From Heliocidaris erythrogramma (taxonomy: Eukaryota > Echinodermata > Echinoidea > Camarodonta > Echinometridae), in assembly GCA_025617745.1 (NCBI GenBank), contig CM046853.1:65863981-65927980 (forward strand): a stretch of 64,000 nucleotides of DNA, in the 5' to 3' direction. Position 1 is the first letter of the stretch. Every line of letters starts with the position of its first letter. Below the pieces are notes generated by a model. It had not been told where the DNA came from and made no database searches. It saw only the letters and a program-made list of their open reading frames with translations. Positions 24,955-37,985 of the stretch are shown in pieces. The position numbers and the translations under genes are program-made.

Positions 24955-27900
24955 TTGCTCTATTCATTCTCAAATACATTGCAGATTCTAAGTTCATGAG
25001 ATATATAAAAAGCCACCTTTTTAAAGTACTAAAGGATAAAAAGTGTGCTACTCATGTCTTTCTTTATTACTGGGGAGATGCAGATGTGATCAACTGGACA
25101 ATATAACCATAACAGTGCCAAGGACTACTTAAATCATGACCCTGTATCTGAACTATAAGTTGCTATGGTTAGGTTTGTCATTACTATATTCTTTCTCTTT
25201 TGATGTTGTTGTTATTGGGTTTTTTCAAATCAATATTACAGGTTGTTTATGCTTCTTTTAGCAAGTCTAGTTCGAACGCAGTGGTCGGCGACGAGTTGAA
25301 AAGCTGCCATACAACTGATTCTCAGCAAGCTCAGCAAAGAGCTCAGTTACAGCCCAAGCATTAATTGAGTACCCTTTGGAATCAAAACACTCATTTAGAA
25401 ATCGATCGAAATAAGGAGATTAACAGAGGGCTTAAAGCTTTGACTTCAGTCCAACGTCATTATTAGTGCAATGTCGTAAAAATGGGGGAACAGTAGGAGA
25501 GACCAGCGGCGACCTACGACTGGGTCGCCGGGACGGCGCTGGGCCGTCAGGCAAGGGACAGAATTGATAGAGCAATCATCATCCCGAGAGCGCAATAAGC
25601 TTAGGGGTATTGTGTACTGGAAGAGGGCTATCAAGAATGGGGTAACCTGGGGGTAATAGGGGTATTGGTGCCCCGCGAGAAGTAGTGTAATTATGAATTA
25701 GTTTTTATTCATTAATCACTCGTATGCGTATTATTAGTTGATTTGTGGATGAAATTATGGTAAACTCATCGCTCGACGATATACGGTACCTGATGTGTGG
25801 TATTCTGTTATTTTTCTTGAATTTTAAGATAGAAAATATATTTTCTTGTTTCAAAGCAAAATGGAAGCCAATTGTAGATAAATGAAAAGAGATGATTATC
25901 GTAAAACATAATTTAATTGTATATAGGCAAGTATGCAAGGTTTTGAGTGAGAATTTAGTGATGAAAAACGAATTAAATTTGGACATAAATATTAGTCAAC
26001 ATGATATTAAGAATGACTGAAACTTATGTCTTCTTCGTGCTCCTTAAAAGTAGATAACCTATCAGCAATATTAATGTGGGAGATAATGAGATCATTTTTA
26101 CTCCAACATGTCGTTAAAAACAGATTCTATCACGCTTTTACAACTTATTCGAAAATGTGTCAAGCCCTTCACAGACGTTTTTGTAAGTAATTCCTCTGGA
26201 GTCGCCCCTTTCGAGCCCGAAACCGTTTAGCTTCAAAATCTAACGTGATTAGTGGGCCATGTTGTCTTCTAAGCCGGGTCATTAGCGTTTCAAGAATGGG
26301 ACAAGGTGGCTCCGACTTCTCCCTCCATTCCCGAAGGCCCACCACCAAAGGGGTGCCGCGCCGATGATTGCCTACCAATGATGCGCTCCCTGGTCGAGAA
26401 GAAAGATGGGCAGACGGGGAACAATAGACAGGGCTGAAATAGTTTAGAGCAAGTCGCAAAAGAGGTGTTTGCTTTGAAGTTTTGCCGCCGTGTCTTTTTG
26501 TGGAGTTAGAGGAGAAAGAGGGGCTCCCACTTCCGAACACTGATGCGGTCCCTTTCTCTTCCTATTATTCTGCGTTTTATTTTTGAATAGAAAAGAATAT
26601 AAAGTAACCGTGTGATGTGCCGGCTTGCCAAAGAAAGACGTATGTCCATAACGACTCCAGACTAATTATAATCTCCGATGGAGGTCTCGTATTTTTATCG
26701 CGGAGAAAAATAATAACAACTTCTAAATGAAGGTATTTCGGTGGTTGAATATTCGAAATGAAAGTTATCATTGCAGGGATAATAGAGGCTTTTGTGTCGA
26801 GGAGAGTAAACAGAATATCAGCTCATCGCATATCATTGGGAATAATTTAGTGGCATGTTGTGAAACATGTTCACGATTTGAATGGAAATTGGACTTTCAT
26901 TGCATTCATGTCGTTAATTCATGACATTATTGGTCACAATAATGAGGTTTCGGAGCTATTTACCATCCATCATAAGATCATAGAACCCAAGGATACATTT
27001 TCCCCAAAACATGTAGCCCTTAAAAACGTCGAATAGAAATAATACTCAGAATAGAATTGGGTGTTGATTGAGAATTTTGTTTGCAGAAAAACAGGCCCTA
27101 CGGATATGAGAAAGGGGAAGAAATGAGAAGGAGAGAGAAGTGGATGGACAGAGAAATAAAGATAAAGAGAGAGAAATATATATATATTAGAAAGAGATAG
27201 AGAGAGAGAGGGGGGCATTTTTCCTGAATTCAAACACTACAATTTCAGAGATTTATGTGTGCGTTGGCAGACTCATCGATAAGACATTTAATTTTCTCAT
27301 TTTAAAGCGCCCTACCTACATGACCTAAAATAATTCAACCATCATATTCAACGAAAGTATAAGGCAATGAAGAAAACTAAAGAACAAAGTGTATGTCTAC
27401 CTTAGGTGTTAAGGTTCTCTGGATAGCTTTCGCTGTTTGTAGGTCAATTCGTAAGCCTACAAATTTGAATGAAAATATTTTGATGTCATAAAATACAACA
27501 TTAATGTAATGCAGTATGAACAACATCGATACTCGAAATTTCAATATTACATTATTAGCACAGTATAGACTCGTTTCTTAATCAAGGAAATTGAGATCTA
27601 TTGTAATATACTAATTTTGCTCAACTACATTCCCCTGACGAAATAATAGTCTATGATTCCAAATTTGGATATCAAACCTTTGAACATTAACTACACGTGT
27701 ATTATCTGTTAATCCCTTTCACAAGATCTATTGTCTAAATAATTTGACATAATTATATATGGCTATATACGGTCTATAAGTTAATGCAATCCCTCGTAAT
27801 GCTCAGACGTGTACATCCCTTCATAAGTTTAAAAAGCTATGCAAAGCTTTAAATCTTGACTCACTGGAATTATAACATTGCTATTCAAATATGTACATTT

Positions 27901-30523
27901 TATAGTATCATTAATTCACTCTCCATTTTTGTTAATTTACCATGTTACCCAAGTGTTATGTATTTTTTTTTTCTTCATGGAAAGCAGTTTTGCATGACTG
28001 AACAGGCCAACCCTGCAGTATAAAATAAAGAAGACAAAATAAATAATAAATAATAATAATACAGCAAACAGACATTTATAGTCAGATGTCTGTATTCAGA
28101 TACTCAAAATCACAATTCTGCATTTTCTAGTATAACAACAAGCTTTTGAATGTAATGCGATAAGCCTGCTCAGTATACTCACGAGATTGTGTAAACACTG
28201 TACTCCCGAGATAGAAACCGAACACCATTCTCGAGTTTATCGCCCTATCATTATCTAGGAGTCCTAAGACCATTTCATCAGTTCGCAGACCTAAACTACT
28301 TTACAAAATCGTTGCATTACTAATGGTGTCGATGTAGTCCTAAATGTATAGGGACATCGGAACTTTGAACTGTAGCTGTTTTAAAGCACCATGTTCAATT
28401 GTTCTTCAAGACTTTAATATACACAAGCATTGTCGTGTGATGTCACGAAGTAAGCACTAATATCGTTACAAAAAAACCCACAATGGATTTCGTAAAACAT
28501 AGCTTTATTTTTGGACACATAGCGCAAAATGACATTGACCTATTATGTAACACCAGTCATCAAATTAAACAACTGGCCTCGAAATGTCTTCTCAAATGAA
28601 AAGAAAGACCTGAAACGTTTTGTCTTTTTTCCATTTAATGGATGAACTCTCTTGTAATGATGGCGGCAGACATCAGAAGCGAGGCTCTAAATTGCGTTTA
28701 ATAAGATTTTTTTGAAGGGGTTATCAACAAAACGCCGATAACCTTATTTACATAATAATGTCTCCTACCAAGAACTGAAATAACATCATTGCAGTAAGCT
28801 GTGCTATCGTCAGCGATACACAATGCGGGTGTAAGCGACACCATGTAATTCCTTTACAACGCCACAATACCCATGATTGTTCCGAATTCTAACAAATAAG
28901 TGCGGAGTCGTCTCCTTTCATTACCCCTTTTCGGACCCAAAGCTACCCCCTCCTCAAAAGCAGTGGTCATCCCGTCTTTTGTTGTTTGGATCTCAGTTAA
29001 CGCTTCCACCCTTTTCACGGCGCTCTTTTGAGAGCTTCTGGGCTCTGCTCCGTCACCGGCTGTGTTATAATCGTTATAGAAAGTCCGACTAAGGGAATTA
29101 ATTACGCGATCTAACGTATTTGTAGCTTTTCATTGAGGAGTAGATCAAGCTCTTAATTCAGTAGCGGCCCTGCTTTGATGTTGCACCATTAACGCTTTAA
29201 GAATGAGGCGTTTGGGACCAAAAAAGACTTGCTTGGGACGAAGCACTTTATGAAGTAGAGATTTAGAACTCAAAGAATGCTTCGCACAAAGACACTAGTG
29301 ACTTTTTAAGTACAATATTGAGACATCACTCTGTGCTGAGAGTCGTTACAAACTAACGTGGTGTCACATATCTACATAGCGTGTTGCTGTTATTTGTTAT
29401 TGTTGTTACTCCGGCTGTTTACCTCCTGATGGCTTTTCTTTTCCTAGCTGTTATTTTCTTCCCTGTTCTTCTATATCTTCATGTGGTGATATTTTATTCT
29501 TATACTACTTCTTCATTTCTTTCTCATTTTCATTTTCTTCTTCTGTGCTTCCTCCTTTTCTTCTTCGTTTTCAAATTCATCCTTTTAAATGTGTCTTCAA
29601 ATTATACATCGTCATCTTGTTCTTGTTTTCTTTTTTCTTCAACTTCTTTATAATTCTCTCACTCACTTTCTTTTGCTTCTCTCTCTCTCTCTCCCTCCCT
29701 CACTTATAACTTGAAGGAATTAGCATGATTATGTGTAATGTTTAAAAATAGATGGAATGTTTCATTATGAATTGAGATTTTTTCAAAAAATACTGAACAT
29801 TTCGGACGCAAATGAAGATGATTATAGCTATCTGCCAGAAAGATTAATAATTACCGAATGGCACAAATCATTAAACTAACTGGATGTATATTTATGGTCA
29901 TATTTGGGTACTCTTTACGATACTGAACTATCATTCTAATTCCAAAATACTGTTTTCAGAATACATCATATAAATATGTTTAAAAATAATAAAACAAACA
30001 AAATATTTCATTCTCAATTTCATCGCTATGCCCTGATGAAATGTTGGAAGAAAATACTTACTAAATGTGCCCTCGTACACATCAGTTTCCAATATCAACT
30101 GATAAATGGCTGGACACACGATATGCCGCTGATAACCAAAACAATTCTCGTAAATAATTTCAAAATAATTTTCTAATTGGATAATAATTTATTTATAAGA
30201 TCTGTTGAAATTCTGTCCTAAAAATTGTATAGAAAATAAATATAACAAATATAATACATCTATTACTATGTAATATTATGAAATCGTTTTTTTTTTCAAA
30301 TATTGAATAGTGGACAAATACATTTTGAAATGATGGGAAAATGCTAGAAATTTTGAATGAAAGCTAATAGTTTATTCATAGCGTTTTAACAAATAAGTAG
30401 AAAGCAAAATTGCCATAATTACTTACAAATTTTACTCTTTGGACAATTTCACTCTATGATCAGTCGTGGAGTTTGAATGTTAAAATAAATTAACGAAAAA
30501 GAAAACTTCCAGGCTAACTTAAA

Positions 30524-30968
30524 GACCTCAGCCTGACCGAATTTTGAAATATACCCTTTATTCATCCACGGGGAGCTATATATTTTCTGAACAAATTGAA
30601 ACCAACTTCATGAGATTCCGTTTCCTGTGGAATGAGTAACAGCGTCCCGAATGTTGAGCCCCGGTGGTTTTTCTGACGAGGGCCCCGTCTCTGAGGAACG
30701 CTACTTTGCGGGGGTGAAAATTTGATGACGACATATCGTGTAGACGCACTCGGAGCTGTATACATGACATGTCGTCACACGTCTAGCGACCCCCTGCAGT
30801 TTCCTCTGTTGTTACGCAATAGGGAGGGGGCGGACCAAAAAAAAATTATCTTTTTTATTTTTTTATGGATAAACGGAGACGAAAGTTTATGAATACCCAG
30901 GGTAATTATATTCTTTGTTTACTAAGCTTTACGTCAATATATGGTTGTTTTGGGTCAGGCTGAGGTCT
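30524..30968. mobile_element. Non-autonomous element with TTAA flanks (piggyBac-like MITE)
   Basis: The 16-base inverted termini AGACCTCAGCCTGACC are perfect at both ends. They are bounded by TTAA at 30520-30523 and 30969-30972. TTAA target duplication is the hallmark of piggyBac elements (established). The GC-rich interior has short open frames on the minus strand (about 64-67 codons) with no transposase motif. Confidence 0.6.
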
Positions 30969-31449
30969 TTAAAAAGAAATCCCTCCTTATTCAGGCAAAT
31001 CAGTCAACATGACGGTTGCTAGAATATAACATTTATTCAAAGACATTTCAGAGGACAATACCCTTGTCAAGTATGATGGAAAACACCGCATTGCAGTTAA
31101 TTAGTTGTGATTCGGATATTACTGGAATACATGTTAGGTGAAATTTTATTGAACATAACTTGCACGAGCTATTTCCCTTTCTTTTCTTTTCATTTTTCTT
31201 TTTACATGATTTTGATTGATACAATCCATGATGCGGTGCGGATAGTTCTTACAAGGGTCGACGTCAAGTTTTTTATGAAGCAATTAGAACAGTTTCAATT
31301 ATGATAGCAAGTAGAAAATAAAGAACAAACGTTTGATGCGCTCATTAATTAGACAAGCAAAATTCTGATTTTTGAACACCCAGCAGTGAGCGGAGCGATT
31401 CGCCACGGCAACTCGGCCGTATCTACCCCATTAGTTTGACAGGGAATGA

Positions 31450-31500
31450 CGTATCGCTCTATATAAATGCAGGGGTATGGTGTTGGGGTGTGACACCAGC
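31450..31500 (+). promoter_or_regulatory. Isolated TATA-box promoter-like site
   Basis: A consensus TATATAAA at 31460-31467 is preceded by a TGACGTA (CRE-like) motif about 10 bases upstream and followed by a GC-richer stretch. No open frame follows. It could start a non-coding or enhancer RNA, or be chance. Confidence 0.2.
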
Positions 31501-33012
31501 TTCACAACAAACTGGTTCGCTATAGATGATATCAGCGATAAAACACCATGTAAAAACCTGCCAAGACGTTAGAGATGAAAACCTCATCACGTTTGAAATG
31601 GAGTCTGCTTTAATTATTCAGACTTAGGTGTTTAAGTGACAGTTAATTCGCCTTCCTATAGGGTTGAATTAGCTGGTGGCCATATACAAAACTAATTGGG
31701 CGATTATATCTGGGCGGGTTGATGATTGTCTTCAAGTCCTTAAATAACTGAGATTTTCTTTATCAACTACCCGTGTCGTTTGGTAATTTCTGATACATCG
31801 TTTACGATTCGACCGTGTTTCTCCGGGATATAAAATATTAATATACCACTTTGCTCAGTGATAGCTCTTCAAAGGTTGTGAAAGCAGCTATATTATGAAT
31901 ACTTTAAATTAACTTGCAGACGGAGCATATTCGCCTAGAGCTTGATTTCCCATTAACTTTCAATACATTAGTCATTAATTTTGATATGAAATGATACCTC
32001 TAAGAAAGATTGGTAAAGGTGGGATAATAGTTACATTAGTGAAAGAAAAGATAGGGCATTTAAGTTGTTGATGTTCCTCAACATGACCCAATAATTACCT
32101 CCTTTTTAAAGGGGGTCCACCCAAACTACACTGACTACACCATCAGATCAAATTCTTTTTGTATTCTGGCCAGATTTACTCCTAAAACGTCTAAATGATG
32201 ATATCATCCTCCTAACAATTGTAAAGTAAGTTCACTGATATAGTTTAGCCGACCAGTGCATTACGAAGTTTTCCAACTTTCCCCAATTTTGGGTCCAACT
32301 ATTGTTTTCATTTTGCAACCTAATGATGATGATGATAATAACTCAATGATTTAACTTCAAGAAAATAGATAGCCAATAAATTTTTTTCGATGTTTTTAAT
32401 CGAGGATTACAGATTAAATTTTAGCAATAAAATAGTATCACTTTACAACAACATTATACAAATAGCATGTTTATTCAAAGAGAAATTAATAGAGCATGCT
32501 GAGGTCGATGTAATGATTTTTAATTAAACTTACAAAACTAGTTGTATTTCAAAAAAATGTAAATTGACAACATACCCTCTCTATTATTTTTGTTCCTTCA
32601 AGATTATATTGTTCAAATGCGGCAATTTGAAAGTTTTGACCAAACTCATAGATGTCAATTTCATATTTGATATGCTCAAACACAGTTCATTCAATATAGA
32701 TGGGTATGTGAGTATTGCTTTTCTTTTCACGATGATCCAAAATGTGTATATTCATTTGAGAATTTATCTATTTTAGAACTGTCTTAATAACTAAATCGCG
32801 CATGCGCAATACCCACAAAAGTGTATGGTTTTCTATAGGGAGCTAGCGCGCTCCCACCCTCTATTAGCTTATTCAATTTTAATTCCGAAATCATATTTTA
32901 TTCTAATTCATTCGTCAGGTATTTAAAGCATGATAAATGTATAAAGATATGTACCTCGACATAATAGCCTATGAAAGCTAACTAGCTAATTTCTGATGGG
33001 GTCCTAAACTAA

Positions 33013-33346
33013 CTGACTTGTGTTTTTCATTACAGATCGAGCATACGATCTTTAACACTGGGAGTAAAATGCCTAAAAATTTGTTTACAAATTAAAATTC
33101 CTCCCATCAAGCTTCTTCGTTTACTAACCATTGTCTACGGCGGACCGTTTGAATATTAATGAGTCAGAAAAGAAAGTCGCTGCCCGGCAAGCAGTAGATG
33201 ACAGGTTCGAATCCCACTGGTTCCAATTTTTTCTGACTTGTGTTTTTCATTACAGATCGAGCAAACGATCTTTAACACTGGGAGTAAAATGCCTAAAAAT
33301 TTGTTTACAAATTAAATTCCTCCCATCAAGCTTCTTCGTTTACTAA
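33013..33346. repeat. Direct repeat pair flanking a tRNA-like half
   Basis: About 115 bases from CTGACTTGTGTTTTTC at 33013 recur at 33233 with only a few changes (GCATACG against GCAAACG, and one A fewer in a run). The 104 bases between them end with GCAGTAGATG and GGTTCGAATCCC, a box-B-like tRNA 3' half. The layout suggests duplication around a SINE or tRNA fragment. Each copy starts with TTTTTCATTACAG, a good splice-acceptor look-alike. Confidence 0.7.
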
Positions 33347-33470
33347 AAGCAAATAGTCGGTCATTGATTGTATTTTTGTTCACTGTCCTATTTTGATCTT
33401 TACTGACGTTTTCTTAGCAGACGGTTAAAAAACAAGAGGCCATGCCCCCAGCCACCATCACCCTCCCCTA

Positions 33471-33590
33471 TCATTTAATTTTCATCAGCTTTGCCTTCGT
33501 CCAGTACCTCGGAGGACCAGATATCCCTCGCCCACCGAGGTACGTGTACTTTAAGGCGAGTGGTCTGGGGGCGGACGCGGTCGTCTGGCT
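33471..33590 (-). pseudogene. Candidate orphan exon, unidentified
   Basis: This GC-rich block is unlike the surrounding AT-rich DNA. It is open in two minus-strand frames (one containing LKVHVPRWARDIW, another LKYTYLGGRGISGPPRYW) and also on the plus strand. On the minus strand a (CT)n-TTCAAG polypyrimidine/acceptor precedes it. The isolated coding-like composition and the neighbouring blocks suggest remnants of a minus-strand gene. Frame and identity remain undecided. Confidence 0.25.
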
Positions 33591-33688
33591 TGAAGAGAGA
33601 GAGAGAGAGAGAGAAATAGAGGGAAGGGGGAGAGTGGCTAAGGAGGAGAGAGAAAAAGAGAAAGAACATGCCAGAGGGGGATTATATA

Positions 33689-33745
<57 letters not shown>

Positions 33746-33880
33746 ATAAGAGAAACAGATTAGAGGGAAGAAAATTATACATTAAAATAAAAAGAGTGGA
33801 GAGATACAGAGTGAGAGGGAGAGAGAATGAGTGAGAAAGAGAGGGAGAGAGAGAGAGAGAGAGATGGGGAAGATGAGAAC
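33591..33880. repeat. (GA)n and (GT)n microsatellite cluster
   Basis: Several GA runs, a (TG)n stretch near 33.70 kb and GAGAGGGA variants fill the gap between two exon-like blocks. Confidence 0.95.
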
Positions 33881-33979
33881 CTCCTCATAGAATGTCACAC
33901 TTCCAATGTCTTTACGCCCTGATAACCTTGTCACAGGTATCCCACGAGTCCAGATTGGTCCAAGTGCCACCACATTCAG
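33881..33979 (-). pseudogene. Candidate orphan exon, unidentified
   Basis: The minus-strand frame reads LNVVALGPIWTRGIPVTRLS and then GRKDIGSVTFYEE, with alternating hydrophobic residues like a beta-sandwich segment. Acceptor-like GAGCAG precedes it, but the downstream donor is weak (GAG|GTTCTC). The plus strand is also open and carries a good CCTCCTCATAG acceptor look-alike, so strand is not certain. The nearby minus-strand block at 34604-34863 favours the minus reading. Confidence 0.3.
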
Positions 33980-34603
33980 CTCTGCTCACTAGTCGATCGG
34001 GGGAGAACATGGAGATATAATCAAACGGGAATGGGGGAAAGATTATGGATAATGTCCCAATCTTGTGTTTAGAGTGTTATCTAGATAAAATAGTGTATTT
34101 ACCTTTGTGTAATTTTAGTTTTAAACATTAATTTTGTTGGAAGGTTCTGGCACTGTTAGTAGTATTAGCTATTTCTGAGAATTATACATGGTGGGTAATG
34201 GAATTACGAAGCCTTTTTACTACACTTTTCCTGAAATCGTATGTACGTGTTAATGTAATATTCCCACTGATTGTCATTATAAGGTTGGATGATACACTCG
34301 TAATCATACAGACAATTAAAATATGAATTTTCTTGTACATGGAATGCTCTAACGTAAAAAGAAGAAGAATATAACAGAATTACTCAGTGAGTTATACGTT
34401 GGCATATTAACTTGCGAAAATACTGCAACCCTGCATTTCTGTAAATCGAGTTATTAAAAGATTGTCTTCTACTCTTTGTGTTGAAAGATTATTTGCATGC
34501 TTGGTTATTAAGAACTTTCGAGAAATAAAGAGCGGTTTTATGTGGTACATAGGTTGGGGCTTTTTTTTTTTTTTCTCAAAAATCCGAATTGTCCGTAGAG
34601 AGA

Positions 34604-34863
34604 TTACAACACTGTGAGAAGCAATGAACCGGAGAGAGACGGGTCATGACTGCCAAACTCAATCGGTGGAAGAGAGTCTAGCCCCCACTTGGCTTGGATG
34701 AAGTCAATGACATCATCTCGTCTCCATGGAAACCATAAATGAATGTACTCTGATTGCTCTAAAATATGCAGAACGGGATCAATATTTGAATCAGAACCAA
34801 AGTCATCGGTGTGTAGTGTCTGGCTCACCCCGATGCTCAATGAAATTTCGTTATCGTAAACAC
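34604..34863 (-). pseudogene. Strong coding-like orphan exon, unidentified gene fragment
   Basis: After a reasonable acceptor (CCCTTAAG) the minus-strand frame runs about 85 codons to TAA at 34604-34606. It begins VYDNEISLSIGVSQTLHTDD. It includes EYIHLWFPWRRDDVIDF, QAKWGLDSLPPIEFG and SGSLLLTVL. Aromatic, acidic and Gly residues are distributed as in a real extracellular or structured protein, far better than any other open frame in the desert. I cannot name the family; a vague likeness to large extracellular-matrix proteins is only an impression. No donor is seen before the stop, so it is either a last exon or a decayed copy. Confidence 0.4.
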
Positions 34864-35083
34864 CTTAAGGGATCAAGGGGGAGGATAATTTTGGAATCCT
34901 TGTGGGTCTCTCAAATATTTTAGCGGCAGGGGTGTCAATCCATTTTTAGTGTGAGTGCACATTGAACGAGAATGTATGTTACATAGGATACACAGTTTAG
35001 CAAGTATTATGGAGGATTGGGAGGGGCAACTGCCCCAACACCATAACGTAATTGTATTCATTGGTATTCGGAATACAGGCTAC

Positions 35084-35305
35084 ACTCCTCCTCCTCCTCC
35101 TCCTCCTCCTCCTCCTCCTCCTCCTCCTCCTCCTCCTCCTCCTCCTCCTCCTCCTCCTCCTCCTCCTCCTCCTCCTCCTCCTCCTCCTCCTCCTCCTCCT
35201 CCTCCTCCTCCTCCTCCTCCTCCTCCTCCTCCTCCTCCTCCTCCTCCTCCTCCTCCTCCTCTTCTTCTTCTTCTTCTTCTTCTTCTTCTTCTCTTCTTCT
35301 TCTTC
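35084..35305. repeat. (CTC)n/(CTT)n triplet tract, about 220 bp
   Basis: About 178 bases of nearly pure CTC/TCC followed by about 45 of CTT. All six frames are open as poly-Pro, poly-Leu, poly-Ser, poly-Arg, poly-Glu or poly-Lys, and none is a gene. A polypyrimidine tract this long can form triplex (H-) DNA. Confidence 0.98.
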
Positions 35306-37814
35306 AGGGGTAGTCAGAATAATTTCCATAAATGAACAGAATTATTTACTGTAGTGACCGAAACAGACGCAGTTTTTTCTACTAAAAATTAGGCTAGAAT
35401 GGTGTCGAAGAATGTAACTGGGGACCGTTATAGCAGGAATGGCGTCCTCTGCACCACCCATCTGCTTTTGACTTTGATTCGACTTTGAAAGAAGTCTTTT
35501 GGTCGTCATGATCAAGCAATCATTCAGCTAGCTATGGTGTCTATAAAGCATCATGACATGTTTGACGGGGGATGAGGGAGTGGAGAGTGTCGAAGCGTGA
35601 ATACGAACTCGCATCATCACCAAACTCTCGACACCTTTCGACGGCGCTGTGGAACCCTTGTGCGCTGAGTTTGACGACCGAGGGATAGCGCCATTTGCAC
35701 AAGCTATAAGAAGATATTACCAGTAGAAGCTAGAGACATTACCATGATTATTTCCCTCACAAAACCCAGAAAACTAATAACATGTAATTACTGTAATCGA
35801 TATAGACGTGATGTTCATCTCATTGTGTAGTGAGAAACAAAGACAAACCTACATAGTGGACTTAAAACAAAATGATTCTTTCCATTCTTTGAGCAATTCT
35901 GGTTTATTACCATTTTAGACCCGAATGTATACAAGACCATTTCATATTTTCACCACAAACTCGACATTTCCACATTTTTCTGTTATTGCATGTGTGCAGA
36001 GTATTGCTTTGTTTTCTGATGGCGAATCCATGATTTTAAGATAAGAGAGGTGTAGACTTGCCTAATCCTTTTCAATTTTTCAATTTGCAGGTGAAACTAT
36101 GCCATGATATGGGAGTCGCCCCTCCCCTCATCCCGCATAGAAAAGGAGTAGTGGTTCATGTTGCCTCTGTTCGAAGCCCCTTGATCCGCCACTATCTACT
36201 ACAGTATTCTATGTTATGCAATTCAACTGAGGAAGACATGTCATTATAGTTCCCTGCTATATTACATGACAGATACACTTAAGTACACTTTTAAAATCTT
36301 CACTGATGACTGAAAACTTTCTAGTGCTTGAACGATTGGTATGACAATTAAAAATAACCAGGCGACAAACAACAGTCACGTTTTGTATAGTCGGTGTTTT
36401 ATTGCTTCCAATGAAAGCAGAATGTTTTCTAAGAATAAAGATCAGAAAACATGATCACAAGGCACGCGTTTCAAAAAACATGTAGAAGTCGATATGATGT
36501 AAGGAATAAGTACACCATATTAAACCAACAATTTCTATACATCGTAATGGAAAGGCCACTGCACGCAATACGACTTGCCTACAACTGGATATTAGAAACA
36601 ATTGCAACTGGATTATATTTGAAGACTAACATAAAACTTGCATAAATTTTTTCTGACTGCGGTTCAAAATATTCCTAAATTGGTTGTATAATAGCAAAAT
36701 CAAAATACACTCCACCAAAACAGAAAGTGGACACACTTTATTGGTCAGTTTTCAGTTTTCATATGAACCCTCAATAAAATATATATCAAATTAAAGAAAA
36801 ATTAATACTCTACCAACATCCGCTTGGATGGGCATATTCGTTTTAACCGTTAGGTCTGATTAAGAAAATTGCAAAAATGGAGTAAGTAGCCATTCCAAGC
36901 ATAAAAGATCAAAAATTGATATTTTTCTTTAAATTGATATACATGTACATTTTATTACATTTCATTGACGTTTTATATGAAAATTTGTAACAATACAGAG
37001 TATTCACTTTCTTTTTTTTGTGAGTTTATATAAAGTCTTTCAAATAGAATTGGGTAAATGATGTGATGTCACTACACCTTGCGCCTGACCAGGCCTTCCT
37101 CTGATTGGAAAGCTTACAACACTCCGCAAATTTCAATATCATTATAAATCAGGAAGAATTTATCTGGATATTCAAATCTAATCCTAATGCAACTCTTTTT
37201 TAAAAAATCCAGTTGTAACTAAGCCGTAAGGAGTTTGATGGCCTGTAGGTTTGCTCTGATAATACAATGTGGTGATGGTCCTTGATTGTATGAGGATGTT
37301 CAAGCCTTTGGCTATAGAGTAAAAATCACAAAGGACAATTCTTTCACATACTACGGGGGACATTGCTCTAGCCTTTAACCCATAGATTACAGGAACCGGG
37401 GGCTCCTGTACTAAGCCTATGAGAGTTAAAGGGAAATTAACCTCAGCGTATGAATTAGCTTATTTTGAATGGTGTAGTATATGCCTCTTATTTGATACAT
37501 GCAATTTCATGTAAAAACACAGGATATAGATATAAATCACTATTTTCCAGCCAAGTTATCGTCTGCTAGCAATAATAAGGGGGCTGCCATTACTTTATGT
37601 GTACACGAACATATTTTTCATCCCAAGTAAAATTTCCTTCATCGTTAACTTGTAATTGATTTTTAGAGGACAAATATATATTAGATAAAGTCACATATTC
37701 TGAAATGTAAGTTTAGTTTTATATATTTTTTAAAAGGTCTTAATTTGTTCATAAAAAATATACTTCATAAAAAATATACGTCAAGGACGGAGAATTGACG
37801 TCAAGGACGGAGAC

Positions 37815-37985
37815 AATCGTAACAATACCAAAACAAAGCGAGGAATCTGCTTTACAGGATGGCTATTAGAACTCATGGGTCGTCAATTATCTAGGCCCAT
37901 GGCCAATAACAATCGTAATACAATCAGAACAAAGCGACGTATCTGTTGTAAAGGTAGGCTATTATCAATGCATATGGTACCTAAT
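37815..37985. repeat. Imperfect tandem duplication, unit about 90 bp
   Basis: ACAAAGCGAGGAATCTGCTT recurs about 90 bases later as ACAAAGCGACGTATCTGTTG. The similarity spans AATCGTAA...ACAAAGCGA...GGCTATTA. The second unit lacks GGATGG and related bases. Confidence 0.5.

Larger units (their letters stand above)
20240..33012. other. Gene desert with repeats and possible regulatory blocks
   Basis: No supported gene. Besides the repeats listed separately, GC-raised non-repetitive blocks occur near 23.34-23.60, 25.26-25.56, 26.16-26.55, 28.63-29.26 and 31.33-31.70 kb. Homeodomain-type cores such as GGGAATTAATTACGCG (29.09 kb) are present. A minus-strand frame of 123 codons at 26169-26540 has Arg/Ser-rich composition, no motif and no convincing splice context. 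Around 27.9-28.06 kb an AT-rich tail ending in AATAAATAATAAT resembles a LINE 3' end. Confidence 0.45.

Noticed and set aside
26169-26540. 123-codon minus-strand frame
   Set aside because: Arg/Ser-rich random-looking composition, no motif and no splice or promoter context; more likely a non-coding conserved block.
33442-33834. Plus-strand gene of 130 codons
   Set aside because: Half is a GA/GT microsatellite; only the first part is coding-like and its strand is unclear.
34955-35354. Three long open frames (poly-Pro, poly-Leu, poly-Arg)
   Set aside because: They are translations of the CTC/CTT triplet tract on both strands.
36088-36249. Plus-strand terminal exon after TTTGCAG
   Set aside because: The reverse complement resembles a dispersed GTGGCGGATCAAGGGG-type repeat and nothing upstream joins to it.
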